Shown piece by piece: positions 13,601 to 25,762 of a stretch of 64,000 bases of DNA. This stretch comes from Vitis vinifera (taxonomy: Eukaryota > Streptophyta > Magnoliopsida > Vitales > Vitaceae). Within the stretch, counting starts at the first letter, position 1. Each line of letters opens with the position of its first letter. The translations under genes were made by a program, and so were the position numbers. Under the pieces are notes generated by a model, which saw only the letters and a program-made list of their open reading frames with translations, was not told the origin of the DNA and ran no database searches. The stretch spans positions 5,603,001-5,667,000 of the forward strand of contig NC_081806.1 in NCBI RefSeq assembly GCF_030704535.1. The letters run 5' to 3'.

Positions 13601-16600
13601 CACCTACATCCACACACTCTAGTTTCTTCCTGAGCTAAGCGAATTTCTACAATATCTCAAGAGCTTTCAAGCAAGACTCTTCTTCTCCCATACACCTGGA
13701 TTCACCAGGTTCCCATGGGCCTTTCCTATCCTTTGGTGTACTCCCAAAGCCTCTCAAATAGTCTCACAAAGATACAAGTATAGAAATCAAAAAATTTACT
13801 CTCTAAAGAGTGGGTTTGCAATTTAATGCACAAAACAAGTACAAAGTGCTATAATGAGGATTAGCCAGTTGAAGGATTCAAGCACTTTAAAGTTAATGTA
13901 TGGAGTAAATACGATTTGCAAGTGTTAGTAGATTACATAAGAACCTAAGGCCAAGTATCTATGGTTTTTGGAGTCAAACTAGTCTTTAGGTACAAGTGCA
14001 CTAAACCCAGTCAAACACCTGATCTTCTATATGACTAACTGTTGGAACATTTAATGCAAATTTATCATCCATTGACCACATGGGCCAACTGGTCAACGAT
14101 ATGCAGACAATATCAGTTTTGAAGAACTTAGGAATTTCAGGAAAGAACAGTGGATATGGTTGACCTGATCAGCACTGCCATGCACTTTTCAGCTCCATAG
14201 GGGTCCAAGAGACCTTCCAACAAGCCTTCAAACCATTTTAAAACAAGGGTCCACCTGTTAAGGACTCTAACTGAGGTTTCTGAAGATTTTTTAAGTTGAA
14301 ATGCTCTTGGTTTAGCTTCTTTTAACTTTAAATATCCTCAAAAGATTTTTACAAATCTAGGTTGCCTTCACACCAGGTCAGAGGTCTTGTAATCCTTATG
14401 AAAGCACATGTACTAGATTAAAAGCAAGGAGATTAAAACTAGCTAGGTTTTCACTTGAATTTCCGAGGTCTCTTGAATGAAGGGTTCAGCATCTTGAAGT
14501 TTGCATTGCTAGCTTCTTGACCATGGTGTGACTGACTTGAATATTGGCACAAGGACTTGATGTGATCTTTGGAATCCTATTACACTTGAGACATTAAAAT
14601 AATCATCATGCTGACCCTTGTTTGTTATCATCACGTCTGAGTTTAATCAAATCTTGAGCTATCAGAAAGAATTTTGTTAACGATCTGTCTGTTGATTGTC
14701 CTAACCACAACTGATGATACTAAATCAATTTTGTGGTGCCTCAAAGTAGTTTAGGATTGCATGCCAATTTTTAAGAAAAATTAAGAAGTAATAGGTGCCT
14801 GGGATTTCTGATATAAGTATATTGAGTATTAATTGACATTTGCAGTAAAAACTTAGAAGCAAGGTACTGTATTTGCTCACCTTTTTCTTCACCTCTTCCT
14901 AAATCAAGACCTAATTATAAAGTGATCAGAGAAGTTATGAAAAAGCTTTTGGAAAAGGATTTGACCTTGAAGTATATGTACCTTATAACTTGAAAAGGTT
15001 TGTAGCTTGAATGAAGCACCAGAGGTGGTTTCTTGAAGAAAATAACAGAGTACAAAAGAGGTGCATGGGTTAATATTATCACTCTGAATGCTGTGGCAGA
15101 CTTCAACTGGAAAACCATATAGAATATCTGTAGGAAGTGAATCTAACATGTTTATCTTTCAGTTGATAAATCCTCCTCCTCAATCCATGCATCATCTTTG
15201 TGGGGAGTTATGTGGCATTTTCTGCAGCTACCCAGTGTCATTTTGTGGACCCAAGTGGACACTGTGGCTTGTATTGCAATATTGAGCATTTGGAGATTGA
15301 TCTTGTTCACTTTTTGTTACTAATTCATGGTATTTTTCTGGGTTGGCCATCAAAGACAGCTCTTTTCTCTGTTTAAAATCTCTAATGGAAAATAGGGTCA
15401 GGATTTTTTCCTTCTTTTAACATACTTATGTGGGCCCTATGTTCGGTACGTGATAAAGAGAGAGCTGGCTTATAAATTCTATATCCACATATTCAAAATT
15501 TTGAACATAGAATAATAGAATGTATAGAACTCCATTGTTTTGGATTAAATATGCAAGTTATGATTTTTACTTTCTTCTTTCCTTTTGACAATGAACACTT
15601 GACCTCCTTTCATGGTGCATCAATGCACCTCATAAAGCTTGAGCCTCATCCCATCTAGGCGCGCAACACTAAGTAATCCAAGCCAACCCTTTGAGTTATT
15701 CTGCTTTGTTTTATGACCACTACAGTAGAATTACATCTGAAGAATCTTCTATTGGTTGATATTCATTTAATTTAAACTAGTGAGAAAGAATGAGAAGCAA
15801 TATAGAAAATGTTTTTATGGTAATAATAGTATGTGTATTCAAGGGAGTCCCATATTTTCCTTCTGACTCTGTATTTTAATGTCACAACCTTTAAATTTTG
15901 GTTGTGCATTTGGTAACCTTGTCAGATCTTTGAAAACTTATTATTTTGTGTTGAATTGCATGACATTTTCAGCTGAATGTTAGGAATAAGTCTGCAGCTG
16001 GAGAATGCTATACACGGACAGAAGTTTGCCTAGAAGGTTGTGCTAAGCTTATTGATAATGCAACTTCTCTTATGCGTTCAATTTTTACATTTCTCTTTAT
16101 CTTGGGATGGAGCATTATATCAATTTCTTAATTGCTTAGTTGATGTCAACATCATGAAGTGTAGTTTCTGATATCAATCAATTTACTCTTTAGAAAGTGC
16201 AGTTGCAAGTGTATCTCATTTGAATGGTTCAATGTATGAGAAAGCAGACAACCATTGCATTTGACTAGGAAAGGAAAAAATATTTTCGGGGTTGGAAGGG
16301 TAAAGGTTGGTTACTGATTAGTAAGAGTAGAAATGAAAGGTTTTTAAAATTAAATTGGTAAGTTACGAATTTGATTCAAAAGCTTAAGTTGTTAGGTAAT
16401 AGACTAATAATGAATATCAATCTGAATACAATGTTAGCTTGATATACAATGTCTCTTTCCTTAATAGTTTAAGCTTTGAGGTAAATGGTAGTTTAACATG
16501 GTCTTCGATCTTTGGTTCCTAATGTTTCTCCATTTGTTGTTTATTCGCCTCTCCATTGGCAGGTTAGATCTGCACATAAAGTGATGTTAACATGATATAT

Positions 16601-19600
16601 GTTATTAACCCATTTCCTAATTACTTTTAAGCTTTTAAGGCTAGTGATTTTTAGCTCTAATATTGTCATTGTTGGGAGCTTACAGAAACTCCCAACTATA
16701 GGAAAAGTGCTACATCAGAGCATCTGATTTTAAACTAATTAAAAACATTTACACACCTAATATGAAGTTTTCGAGAAAAAGGTCGAAGATCTCTAAAAGT
16801 GCCCTCACAATGGTCTAGATAACCATGCCATGGTATTAAAAGACTACAAGAGTCAATCACATCTACCCGCAACTTAGAAGCCTCATACAAGATGCAAGAG
16901 AGGGAGACAAGACTCAAAAAATGAGACCGCCTTTTTCACTGGTGCTCTGCAAAGAGGAGGGGACCCACCTATTTATAGCATCAATTGGATAAAGTACCCT
17001 ATCAGGTAACTCTTTAATCATGATGGGGCTCTCATCAATAGTCCATGCATCAGAGAGGCTCCATTTGATATCCCTCCCGCCAGAAGGCTACCTGATCCTA
17101 TGGGTCTACTCACTTTGGGCAATTCTCATCATATGATGAAAATCTGTTAATCATTATGAGAATATTAAATCACAACCTATTTATAGGCTCAATTGGATAG
17201 AGTCCCCCATCAAATAACTTTTTGATCATGATAGGGATCTCATCTGATAGCTCTCTCTTTAGATGGGCTCCATCTGATATCCCTCTTAACAGAAGGCTAC
17301 AAATCTGATGGGTCTACCTGGGCAACTCTCATCAAATAATGAAGTTCATTAATCATTATAGAAATATTAAATCGCAACCAATTTATAAGCTTAATTGGAT
17401 AGAGTCATCGGACAACTCTTTGATCATGATAGGGTTCTCAGATTTCCCTCATCAAATAACTCTCTAATCATGATGGAGCGCTCATCCAATAGCCTTCTCA
17501 TCAAAGAGGCTCCATTTGATAGCCCTTTTATTAGAAGGTTACCTAATTTAATGGGTCTGCCCACTTTGGGAAACTCTCAAAGTCCATCAATCATAATGGG
17601 AATATTAAATCACAGCTTGTGCCTCTTATTCTATTTGGTAGTTTCAGTTTATCAATCTGGTACAATTCTAATTTGAATTACTGTTTGGAAATCTTGTATA
17701 TGCTACTTATACCAACTAAAGTTTGTTGCTTCTACAGTAATTCAAATAAACTATGTCTATCCTGCAAATTGTAAATGTCTATTCAGTCTATTATTCCATG
17801 GACTAATGCTTTTTATGAGCTTAAGGAATTGGATTGATATATTACTAAAACATGTGAAGATAGACATACTCTTTGAATTGGTGATATTAAATCTTATTCC
17901 TACTTATTTCAATTGTCAAATGCTTCATTTCTCTGAATTTTTTAAATTTGATGATATATTTTATATGCAGCACTAATAGATGCTATAAGGGAGGATGTAT
18001 CTGTCCTCACACTGCTTGCAGAGGTCTTGTGCCTTTTAGATATGATTGTTAATTCATTTGCTCATACAATATCCACTAAGCCAGTTGATCGGTATACCAG
18101 ACCAGAATTTACAGGTAATTAATTTTGTCTTTGTAGCATATGGAATCATGATTTTCAGAAGTGTAATAAGAGAAACCAACGATCCTGTCATGTTACTGAT
18201 AGATAATGGCCCATTGGCAATTGATGCTGGAAGACACCCTATCCTTGAAAGCATACACAATGACTTCGTTGTATGTTATGCTTTTGTTTTCAAAAATCTG
18301 ATGGCTCTTGTGAAGTATTTCTAATATAGAAACCTGTATGATTTATTTTAATTAATTTCTTTTATTCTCTGTAGAATAACTTCCCTTTTTTCTGCAGCCC
18401 AACAATATTTTTCTTTCTGAAGGATCAAATATGGTGATTGTCATGGGCCCAAACATGTAAGAAATGCTTTTGTGAAAGTTGCTGATGTCATGATTGTTCA
18501 TTAGTTTATTGGTCTACTTAAGTAGTACAGAGTCTTTAAATTAAAGGCATATTCAAGCCCTTTCACTTGATGAGGCAAGAATATACCCTGATGATTTTGA
18601 TTAAAAAAAAAAAAAATCTAACATTTTGAGAACTAGTAAAACAAACTGTAAAATAATTGGACATACAATTATATATTTTTTTATAAAAAAAAACTGCCAA
18701 TACCTCTACCTTAGTTCAATCAACAAACTGCAAGACATTGAAATCATGTGTGTAGATTTAGGATCCCATAATTGCATTTGAACTAGTAAAACAAACTGTA
18801 AAATAATTGGACATACAATTTTATCTTCTTTTTTTTTTTAAAAAAAAAAATGCCAATGCCTCCACCTTAGCTCAATCAACAAACTTCAAGATGTTGAAAT
18901 CATGTGTAGATTTAGGATCCCATAATTGCATTTCAAGCCAGTGAGACTAATAAAGAATAGCATCTAATATGACATTAATAATCATCTAGAGTGAAGCATT
19001 CACCAATGATCACTCAGAACTGGATCATCGATTACTTATGGAGAAATCTTACTTAAAGAATTCCTCTTTTAACCAATTTTCAAGCATAAATTATTCTTCC
19101 CCAATGGTCAATTAATATACTAAGACTGTAAAGCCTAGGGATATATTCTGCTTGAGTTTAATCATGCACTGTTTCCTTCAGGAGTGGAAAGAGTACTTAT
19201 CTCCAACAAGTGTGCCTTGTGGTCATTCTTGCCCAAATCGGTTGCTATGTTCCTGCTCGCTTCTCAACTTTGAGGGTCGTTGATCGCATATTTACAAGGA
19301 TGGGGACAGTGGATAATCTTGAATCAAACTCTAGTACGGTACAATTTCGTAACTTCTGTGTTGAAAACTTCTACCCTTTTCTTGATTAAAATCCTATCAC
19401 TCATTATATAATATCCCTTTCCCACTCCACACCAACCAAAAATAATAATAAGAAAAGAAAATGATTTGTCAATGCTTAATAGTTCTCTCATATTTGCGTT
19501 CTCTTTTTCATGTAGAAGCTTCAACATTTTTAATATCCTCTGTTGATGTTTTTAGTTCTTACTAACTCAATATTTCTCTCTTAGCTAAACTAAGTTTAGT

Positions 19601-22600
19601 GATGTATACTAAGCTGTTTCTTCGTATCTCCTTTTTTTTTTTTTTAGTATCACAGGAAAACTTGGCATTAGTTAAATTAGAACTAAGAACTAAGAAAGTT
19701 GTGGGTATTATTTTCCCCCCTGCTTTTTCTGAAACATCTTTGACCGCTAGGATTCCTTACTTCATAACTTTTTTTTTGGGCAATACCTCAATTAGGGGTG
19801 ACCATGAGCAGGGCTTGGGTTTGAGATTCATTAAGTTCTAAATAGTACTGGCCAAATCAAAATCCATGAACTCCCATACCTTGCGAGCTCTTGGATAATT
19901 CATCTCAACTAGTTTGTAACTGTGATGAATACCTAATTGTGTTGGTTACTCGAGCTGGTGACCTGACAGGAACTCTCTGGAAGCACAATGAGCATTATGA
20001 CTTTTTTTAACATTGTCTACAGGTTGTGCCAAAAGAAGGAAAGGATAAACAAACCCAATCCTAGCTAGCACATACCTACACCAACTAGCCAACTCACATA
20101 TTATTTACAAAATCAACAAAAGAAAGTTTTACCTTCCCCATATATCCATCTGTCCTCATGTACAAGGTTTTTAGGAACAAACTTTTTACATCCAAAGTCA
20201 ACTGTTCTATCCTATCGAATTTTCTATGATTGTGCTCTTTCTATGTAGTTCAAATAAAACTCAAAGGGATCAACCTCCAAATCTTTCTATGTTCTGCTTC
20301 AACAAAACTGCATTGTGGATAGATGGATTTTAATGCAGTCACTAGGTATGTGGGGGAAATGTACAAGAAAAAAGAACCATTGATCTTGCCCTTCATAGAT
20401 GAATCAGTTATTCCTGGAAAATACTGGATCCATTTGATAGAAACTATACTATTCACTAGTTTGAATTGTTCAATCAACTTCAACAAAAACTGTTCTTTCA
20501 AGTGTAATTTGGTGTAAGGTCAATGAATCCTAATTTTATAGCCCTGAGTAAGAAATGCTATAACCCTAAGTCAGTTTGGGAACTATTCATGATTTCTTAC
20601 TTAGAAAATGCAATTGGCAACTTTTTGACTGAAAACGGTTTTTTAAGAATTTGTTCTGAAAATAGGTTGTTTTTTAGAACAAATTTGAGGCATTTTCAGG
20701 TTTCTTTTTAGAGTATTTTGATAAACAATTGAAAATATAAAATATTTTGGGAATTTTTGTGTTATATATAAATATATAGTACCTTCATGGAGAATAAGTT
20801 GGGAAAACAGTTTTTCATATTTGAGTTCCAATCTAATTGTGTTCCTAAAAATAATTGAGAATTAGATTTAAGAACTGTTCTCAAAAACTAATTTTTGAAA
20901 ACTGTTTCAAAATGTTGCCAAACAGGCCCTTCCTGAAGATCCTGAAATTTGTAACATGGGTCAAAATTTTGTCAAGTTTTCTTTGCTAAGTTCCATTCCT
21001 TTTGCAATGTAGCTTCAGTACACCCATTCCTTCTCAACTGGCTTGTGGATGTTGCTGAGCAGCAATGAAGCATGGCCAAATGTTTATATTTGCTATAGAA
21101 ACTCATTTTCCATTGTTGGTTCCTTTTTCAGCTATAATACATTTGGACTTTTGATGGATGGAGGACATTCTATCCTTTAGAAATGAGAATGGACAAAACT
21201 TTATAGGATTTAAATAGCTGCATCATTGAAAGTCCAAAATAAGTGCACATGGAGGATAATTTTCAATTCAGGTGTGAGGATTACTAAGAGTTTTGGGGTG
21301 TTAGTTTTGCATGCATATACATAGAGGTCCAGAGGAAACGCTTGTTCCCTTTTCCATAAAATAATGGAGTTCTTAATTAGGGATTAAATTTTTTTAATAA
21401 TGAATCACTGAAGGATAATGCATCATGCTGATTTTAAGCTACTCGCATTTTACAGTTCATGACAGAGATGAAAGAAATGGCTTTTATCATGCAGAATGTC
21501 TCCCAGAGGTATATATGGATATACCTTGCTCTTTCTGTCATTTTCATGGTAATACAGGGGATTTTAATTCCTGACCTTCTATTGAGATCACAACTCATTC
21601 TGCTGGGCCAAGACACTATTGGCAGCATGATGTTCTTAATGCTTTCAACTAGGATTTATGAGAATCTGTTTCATACTAGTCTTCTTTTTTGGATAAGGAG
21701 TCTGATTGTAATGGACGAACTAGGGAGGGCTACTTCTTCTTCTGATGGATATGCAATTGCTTGGAGTTGCTGTGAGCATTTGTTATCATTCAACGCGTAA
21801 CTTCTTCAACCATTTATCCTCGATCATTTCTTTGAATGAATTACAAAAATTGATAAATTATTTTAAACTTTTGCTCTAGAAAAATCTGAATCATAATTTA
21901 TGTAAGGATCATTGATAGTTTTTTCTTTACCTGCTTTTTTAGAAGAAGTCTTTAAATCTTGATAACACCACTATGAAAGAGAACACTGACCATTGAAAAT
22001 CCTTCTAGTGAATGTAGCAGTTTAAGTGACTAAAATAATACTAGCCACTTTTTAAAATTTATAATATTTAACTTCAAAAATAAACAAATAACTAATATGT
22101 TGAAAAGAAAATCACAAAAATAATTATCATTACAGACTAGAGCATTATGAATTGCCAAAAGTGAATGGATCAGAGCAGCTGTTTCCAAATATTTCCTTAT
22201 AGCCCCTTACTTCTGTCTTATTTTTCATGGATAAAATGGAGTCCTTGTCCAGCAGTCCCCATTAACCTGTTATAACCTTGTTTTCTATGGTCTTACATTG
22301 GTAAGTGTTGATACTATACCTTCCATTGTTACCAAAGAGCTTGAAGCAAAATGATCCTGAAAATATACTGCTGTACCTGGTTTAATTCATTTTCAGGAAA
22401 AAGGATCTTTTACTGATGAGGCTGTAGCAAGAAAAATTGCATATGTGATTGACTTGCTTTCCATTCCATAATTGAAACTGAAGAGCTTAAATAGGGAGAG
22501 CCCAGTCAGCTATTTTGGCTACTTGCATGCATTGCTAGTCATTCTTGGTTTTGGGAATTGCTCAATGTTGTCAAATAGTGTCATTTGCTTGCTTTTGGAT

Positions 22601-24180
22601 TTTTCCATCTCATCAATATTCAGTTATTCATGCTTTTGAATCTTTCAACAATTGATCCAAATATACATAGGCAAACACACACACATAATGGAAACTGAAA
22701 CTTCTGTCATGCTAAATCACAGGTGTAACCAGGAAATATAGTGTCACTTGAGATGTGTCACTAAATTCTGCTTTCCCTAGGCCAGGCAAGTGAGTGTTTT
22801 CTACATGTTCAGGCGAGCACCACATCAGTTCATCACCTTAGAAAGAATAGGCTTTTGCTTTATCACACTTTCATAGTGTTTGGCAGGCAAGCATCACAAC
22901 TGCCACAAATTAGACCATCATTTAATCTTTTTTTTCTTTTTTTTTGGGTCATAAATTCTATGTAAAAAAATTGCATAAAATCCAGATCAATGAAATAATG
23001 TTCATCATTGCCTGAAACTTTCAGATTCTGGCAGATAGAAGCCTAGATTAGAAATTTTCTTGTATCTTGTGATTCAATGTTACTTCTCTTTTTCCCATGA
23101 TTCTGGTTCTCTAGTTTACATGTTCCAATGAGTCCCTATATGCCAGCTCCATATATGATGACCAATTCTTCTTCCAAACCAACAACTTTGCCTTCCGGAT
23201 CTCTCAGTTATACTATATTTGCCACTCATATGGAGAACTTATCAGAATTAGCAACCATCTACCCAAATGTGAAAATTCTTCACTTCGATGTTGACATAAA
23301 AAACAGTCGCTTAGATTTTAAGGTGATCTTTCTGAATTTCTTTTGATTAGAAAAGTTTACCTTAGTTTGGCTTTTATTGACTGAAAATCTGATTCATTTA
23401 ATTAGTTTCAACTCAAGGATGGACCAAGACATGTACCACACTATGGCCTTCTGTTAGCTGGAGTGGCAGGTTTACCAAGCTCAGTAATTAAAACTGCCAT
23501 AAGCATCACTTCAAGGATCACAGAGAAGGTAATTTCCTTTAGTTAATCATTGATTCTAATCTGAAATTTAGTTCTATGGACTACATATTTGCAGCTTGTG
23601 GTTCAGAATCTCAAGACTACTAGTATTTCAATTGATATCATCAGGAAGTGCCAAAGCTTCCTGGTGCATAAGTTGTAAACCTGAAGACACGAGTCTCAAA
23701 TTCACCCCCTACCAATACTTTGATGCAAATTGGAAAATATCAGAAAATATTTGCAACATGCTTACCCACAGAAAAATTATATAACTGTCTCAAGTCCAGA
23801 TGAATTTTTGAAGTTCGTATCAATGCTTCTTCTTTTTTCATTTTTCTTTTGGTCAATATGGTTTGTTCTGGTGATTTGGTATTCTTAATTCATTGAAGTC
23901 TCCAACCTTGTTTTTTTTCTTCTCCAACACTAATTCTTAATTAATTCTGTCGCTGAACAGTGGTTGCCCTTATTCATGGATTGTGGCCTAATATGTTGTT
24001 ATTTTTCATGTATAGGAAGTGAAAAGGATGGAAGTAAATTGCCAGCAGTATCATCCAATACAGATGGCTTATCGGCTTGCTCAGCGGCTCATATGCTTGA
24101 AATACTCCAGCCAGGATGAGGATTCAGTTCGACATGCATTACAAAATCTCAAAGAGAGCTACATTGATGGAAGGCTCTAG
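3882..24180 (+). CDS. MSH4: MutS homolog MSH4, meiotic crossover factor (5' partial)
   Basis: MSH4 pairs with MSH5 as a sliding clamp that stabilises meiotic recombination intermediates for class I crossovers (established for the family). I place 23 exons by homology and GT/AG sites: 3882-4085, 4202-4237, 4361-4473, 6871-6916, 7574-7620, 7845-7952, 8185-8260, 9970-10042, 10173-10318, 10404-10489, 12704-12843, 12934-13073, 13167-13217, 15973-16036, 17971-18114, 18203-18270, 18398-18456, 19182-19338, 21456-21508, 21698-21796, 23208-23322, 23406-23528, 24016-24180. They sum to 2313 nt and stay in frame: 770 aa plus TAG. The protein starts VGVAAFDLR, has Walker A GPNMSGKST near residues 531-539 (Met codon split between exons 17 and 18 of this list) and Walker B VMDELGRATSSSDG near 608-621. 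It lacks the N-terminal mismatch-binding domain, as MSH4 does. The Arabidopsis protein is about 792 aa (recalled), so only one first exon of about 22 codons is missing. No premature stop or frameshift was seen. Confidence 0.96.
4964..5300 (-). mobile_element. LINE 3' end fragment in an MSH4 intron
   Basis: On the minus strand this reads as the 3' end of a plant LINE: a short coding remnant, then a G/T-rich trailer with CTTGTACTCCTTGGG and TTTTGGCGCCTC, TTTTTAATATATA, a TATCTATT motif and a poly(A) tract (poly-T on the plus strand at 4966-4976). It is 5' truncated, as usual for LINE copies. It lies in the intron between the exons ending at 4473 and starting at 6871. Confidence 0.7.
5395..6530 (-). 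mobile_element. degenerate Ty3/Gypsy fragment with retropepsin-like motif
   Basis: The minus strand near 5580-5625 translates to CIMIIDGGSSSNIA, matching the retropepsin-like motif of plant Gypsy polyproteins (usual form VIIDGGS-TNVAS). A continuation with EKHPNP, VAWEDDTT and LCDLLLA follows toward 5420, broken by stops. The stretch 5890-6530 is AT-rich and includes a CCTATAAATA-type sequence, and could be LTR or leader DNA. No intact gene is left. Element boundaries are uncertain. Confidence 0.6.
8357..8660 (+). mobile_element. TRIM (miniature LTR retrotransposon), about 304 bp
   Basis: Two direct repeats of 96 and 92 bp (8357-8452, 8569-8660) share TTAGGGCTTTAGCCCAA, ACTTAACAACTT or CCTAACAACTT, and TTTAGGTCAATT. 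The left copy ends in TTAACA and the right copy is bounded by TGTTAGGG...CCTAACA. Directly after the left repeat comes TGATATTGGAGC, a close match to the initiator-Met tRNA primer site TGGTATCAGAGC. A GAGGCGGG purine tract comes just before the right repeat. The interior is only about 116 bp and has no coding capacity. This fits a terminal-repeat retrotransposon in miniature lying in an MSH4 intron. Confidence 0.75.
10630..10659. repeat. (TA)n microsatellite
   Basis: About 15 uninterrupted AT/TA dinucleotides in the MSH4 intron that follows the exon ending at 10489. Likely length-polymorphic between individuals. Confidence 0.95.
10850..11985 (-). mobile_element. degenerate LINE fragment (region after reverse transcriptase)
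   Basis: Minus-strand frames, with shifts, contain LWHFANEWQASWKK and LWKEIMNNFTKFVKEI. These match the segment after the reverse transcriptase of plant L1-like LINEs (usual forms LWRFA-E-E-LW and VWK-IRK). The copy is broken by stops. The AATAAAATTTTTATAAAGG stretch near 10840-10860 (minus) may be its 3' trailer. It fills most of the intron between MSH4 exons 10404-10489 and 12704-12843. Confidence 0.55.
13400..14650. mobile_element. probable LTR-retrotransposon-derived noncoding repeat
   Basis: This part of the MSH4 intron 13218-15972 opens with an ACATCCAAGAGGGGTGGGTG segment, a signature I associate with noncoding parts of plant LTR retrotransposons, and continues with C-rich CACACACTCTAG and CACCTGGATTCACC segments unlike the AT-rich intron around it. 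No coding remnant or clear terminal repeat was found, so the class and limits are uncertain. Confidence 0.35.
16970..17617. repeat. three-unit minisatellite, about 200-bp period, in an MSH4 intron
   Basis: Three head-to-tail units begin at about 16970, 17178 and 17380 (208, 202 and about 238 bp). Each runs TATTTATAG, CAATTGGATA, AATCATGAT, GGCTCCATTTGATA or similar, AGAAGG-TAC, ATGGGTCT and ends near AATATTAAATC-CA. The third unit has an extra internal duplication of the CATCAAATAACTCT-TAATCATGAT part. Units are clearly diverged, so the array is not recent. Confidence 0.85.
18631..18934. repeat. 150-bp tandem duplication in an MSH4 intron
   Basis: Copies at 18631-18780 and 18781-18934 share AACTAGTAAAACAAACTG at the start, an A/T homopolymer in the middle, and TTAGGATCCCATAATTGC near the end. 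They differ mainly in homopolymer length and a few substitutions. The duplication lies in the intron between the two exons that split the Walker A motif. Confidence 0.92.
20609..20930. mobile_element. MITE-like element with decayed inverted ends
   Basis: The right end is GTTGCCAAACAGGCCC (20915-20930). Its reverse complement, GGGCCTGTTTGGCAAC, is a common hAT-type MITE terminus in plants. The left end near 20612 keeps only the inner part (TTGGCAACTTTTTGACTGAAA). Inner inverted segments (GAACAAATTTGAGG versus AGAACTGTTCTCAAAAAC) support a foldback structure. No target duplication could be fixed. It lies in the MSH4 intron 19339-21455. Confidence 0.5.
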
Positions 24181-24420
24181 GTTCTGGTGAGCGGTGACAA
24201 ATATCCTCTGTAATATTCTCTTCTATTTTTACAAATCGAACAAGTGTTTCTTGTTCAAATCCCTCAAGGTGAAACAATATATCTGCCCGGCTTGCCCGCT
24301 AGCTAGGCAGCACACTATAATCAATAACCATCTAGACAACCGGCACCATTATCGCTTAGCAAAAAGATCCCATTCCTCCATAAAAGATCAGCCAAGGCCC
24401 AAGATTTAATCTATGCTTAT
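24181..24420 (+). other. MSH4 3' flank
   Basis: The sequence after the MSH4 stop probably includes its 3'UTR. No polyadenylation signal stands out and I see no gene. The short open frame at 24194-24409 has no recognisable content. Confidence 0.4.
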
Positions 24421-24424
24421 AGAA

Positions 24425-25250
24425 TCATGTAGCATGTTTGACGGTCTTTGGCAAGAATTTAACTAATGTTTGGAAAATGAAATTCACCGGTGCGAACCAA
24501 ACATAGGTAGTTTATTTTACATCAAATTCGACCATAGATGTCAGAAGCAAAGAAAATCTCCCGATGGTACTTAAATTGTGTAAAATTTATGCAGTTTGTA
24601 AAGAACACCATAATGACAAAAGCCCACGTCACATATTGATGCATTTGGAGATTAACATGTACAACACTACTAATAATTTGAAAATGCAGTAGGCATAGGA
24701 TATATTTGAACATTTTGACCTATATCAGAATAAATATGGACAAAAAGCAAGGTTCAAGATTTGAGACAACCTGCTTGGTCAGATGATCGATTATTTGGTT
24801 TAATGTAGCTGGTCTCAGGAAGCATCTTATACCCCTCTAATGAGAAGCGCATATGCATCAACACACCCCTTAACCAGCAGGAATTGGTTTCTTCTACCGT
24901 AAAATATTACACTTGCAATAACATGACCAACCCTATCCCGCCCCAAAATAAACAAATACATAAAGGAAATGAAATGAACAAGGGTTTTTAATAGTCTAAC
25001 ACTGATAAAAAATCACATATACCTCATCATTGTACTTCATTGTATGAAGTGTAAACAGGATGCAGTTTGTGAAAGAACGCCATTATGACAATTGCCCACA
25101 TCAACAAATTGATATATTTTAAGATAGAATTACTGATAACATAAAATTGGAGCACGCACAGAATTTATTTAACAATTGACCTACTTCAAAACAATATCAG
25201 GGTACCCTTGTTAAATGCCCACCTTTTGCAGCCAAGTGAATCTAGTCACA
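24425..25250. repeat. copy of sequence from the RPL15 locus
   Basis: 24425-24510 resembles 39195-39285 (just past the RPL15 3' end): both have TAGCATGTTTG, GGCAAGAATTT and ATGTTTGGAAAATGAAAT. 24542-25248 resembles 41156-41904 (RPL15 second intron) almost throughout, for example GCAAAGAAAATCTCCC, ACACTACTAATAAT, TTTGCAGCCAAGTGAATCTA. Orientation and order are the same as in the RPL15 locus, but the two RPL15 exons that lie between those blocks are absent here. A partial duplication of the locus with internal deletion fits best. A mobile repeat spread to both places is the alternative. Confidence 0.75.
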
Positions 25251-25762
25251 AACGAATCCTATTTAATGGTTTAAACACACGCACGCACACACAGGATGCA
25301 GTTTTATTACATTTTTAACTAAATTATTATTTTTTTTAATTTTTATTAAATAATTAAATTTTTTATATAATATTTATTTTGTTAAAAATAGCAAGTGGTG
25401 ATAGATATATCATATATGCCTTTTTAGCATTGCAAAGAGTAAAAAGTTGCATCATATTATTTTATATTTTATATTTTATATTTTATAATTTTATACATCC
25501 ACGGTAAGATAAAAATTTAAATGATTTTAATTCTATATAATTTTATTTATTCATAAAAACAAAAACAAAAAAAAGTGAAAGAATGAAAAGGGTATTTAGG
25601 TCATTAAAAGATAGGGATTATTATTTTCTTTTATCTTTTTAAGAGGATTGTAATTTGGGTAGGTTGATCAAATCGATGTCTAATTTGAACTTAATTCGAA
25701 TTAAAAAACAATTCACCAAACTCATCTCAATTCAACTTCTAACTCGAAGTACTCGATCAAAT
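25251..25762. other. AT-rich intergenic DNA
   Basis: Very AT-rich, with a short CA-rich tract near 25275 and TATTTTA repeats near 25455. No gene signal was seen. Confidence 0.5.
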
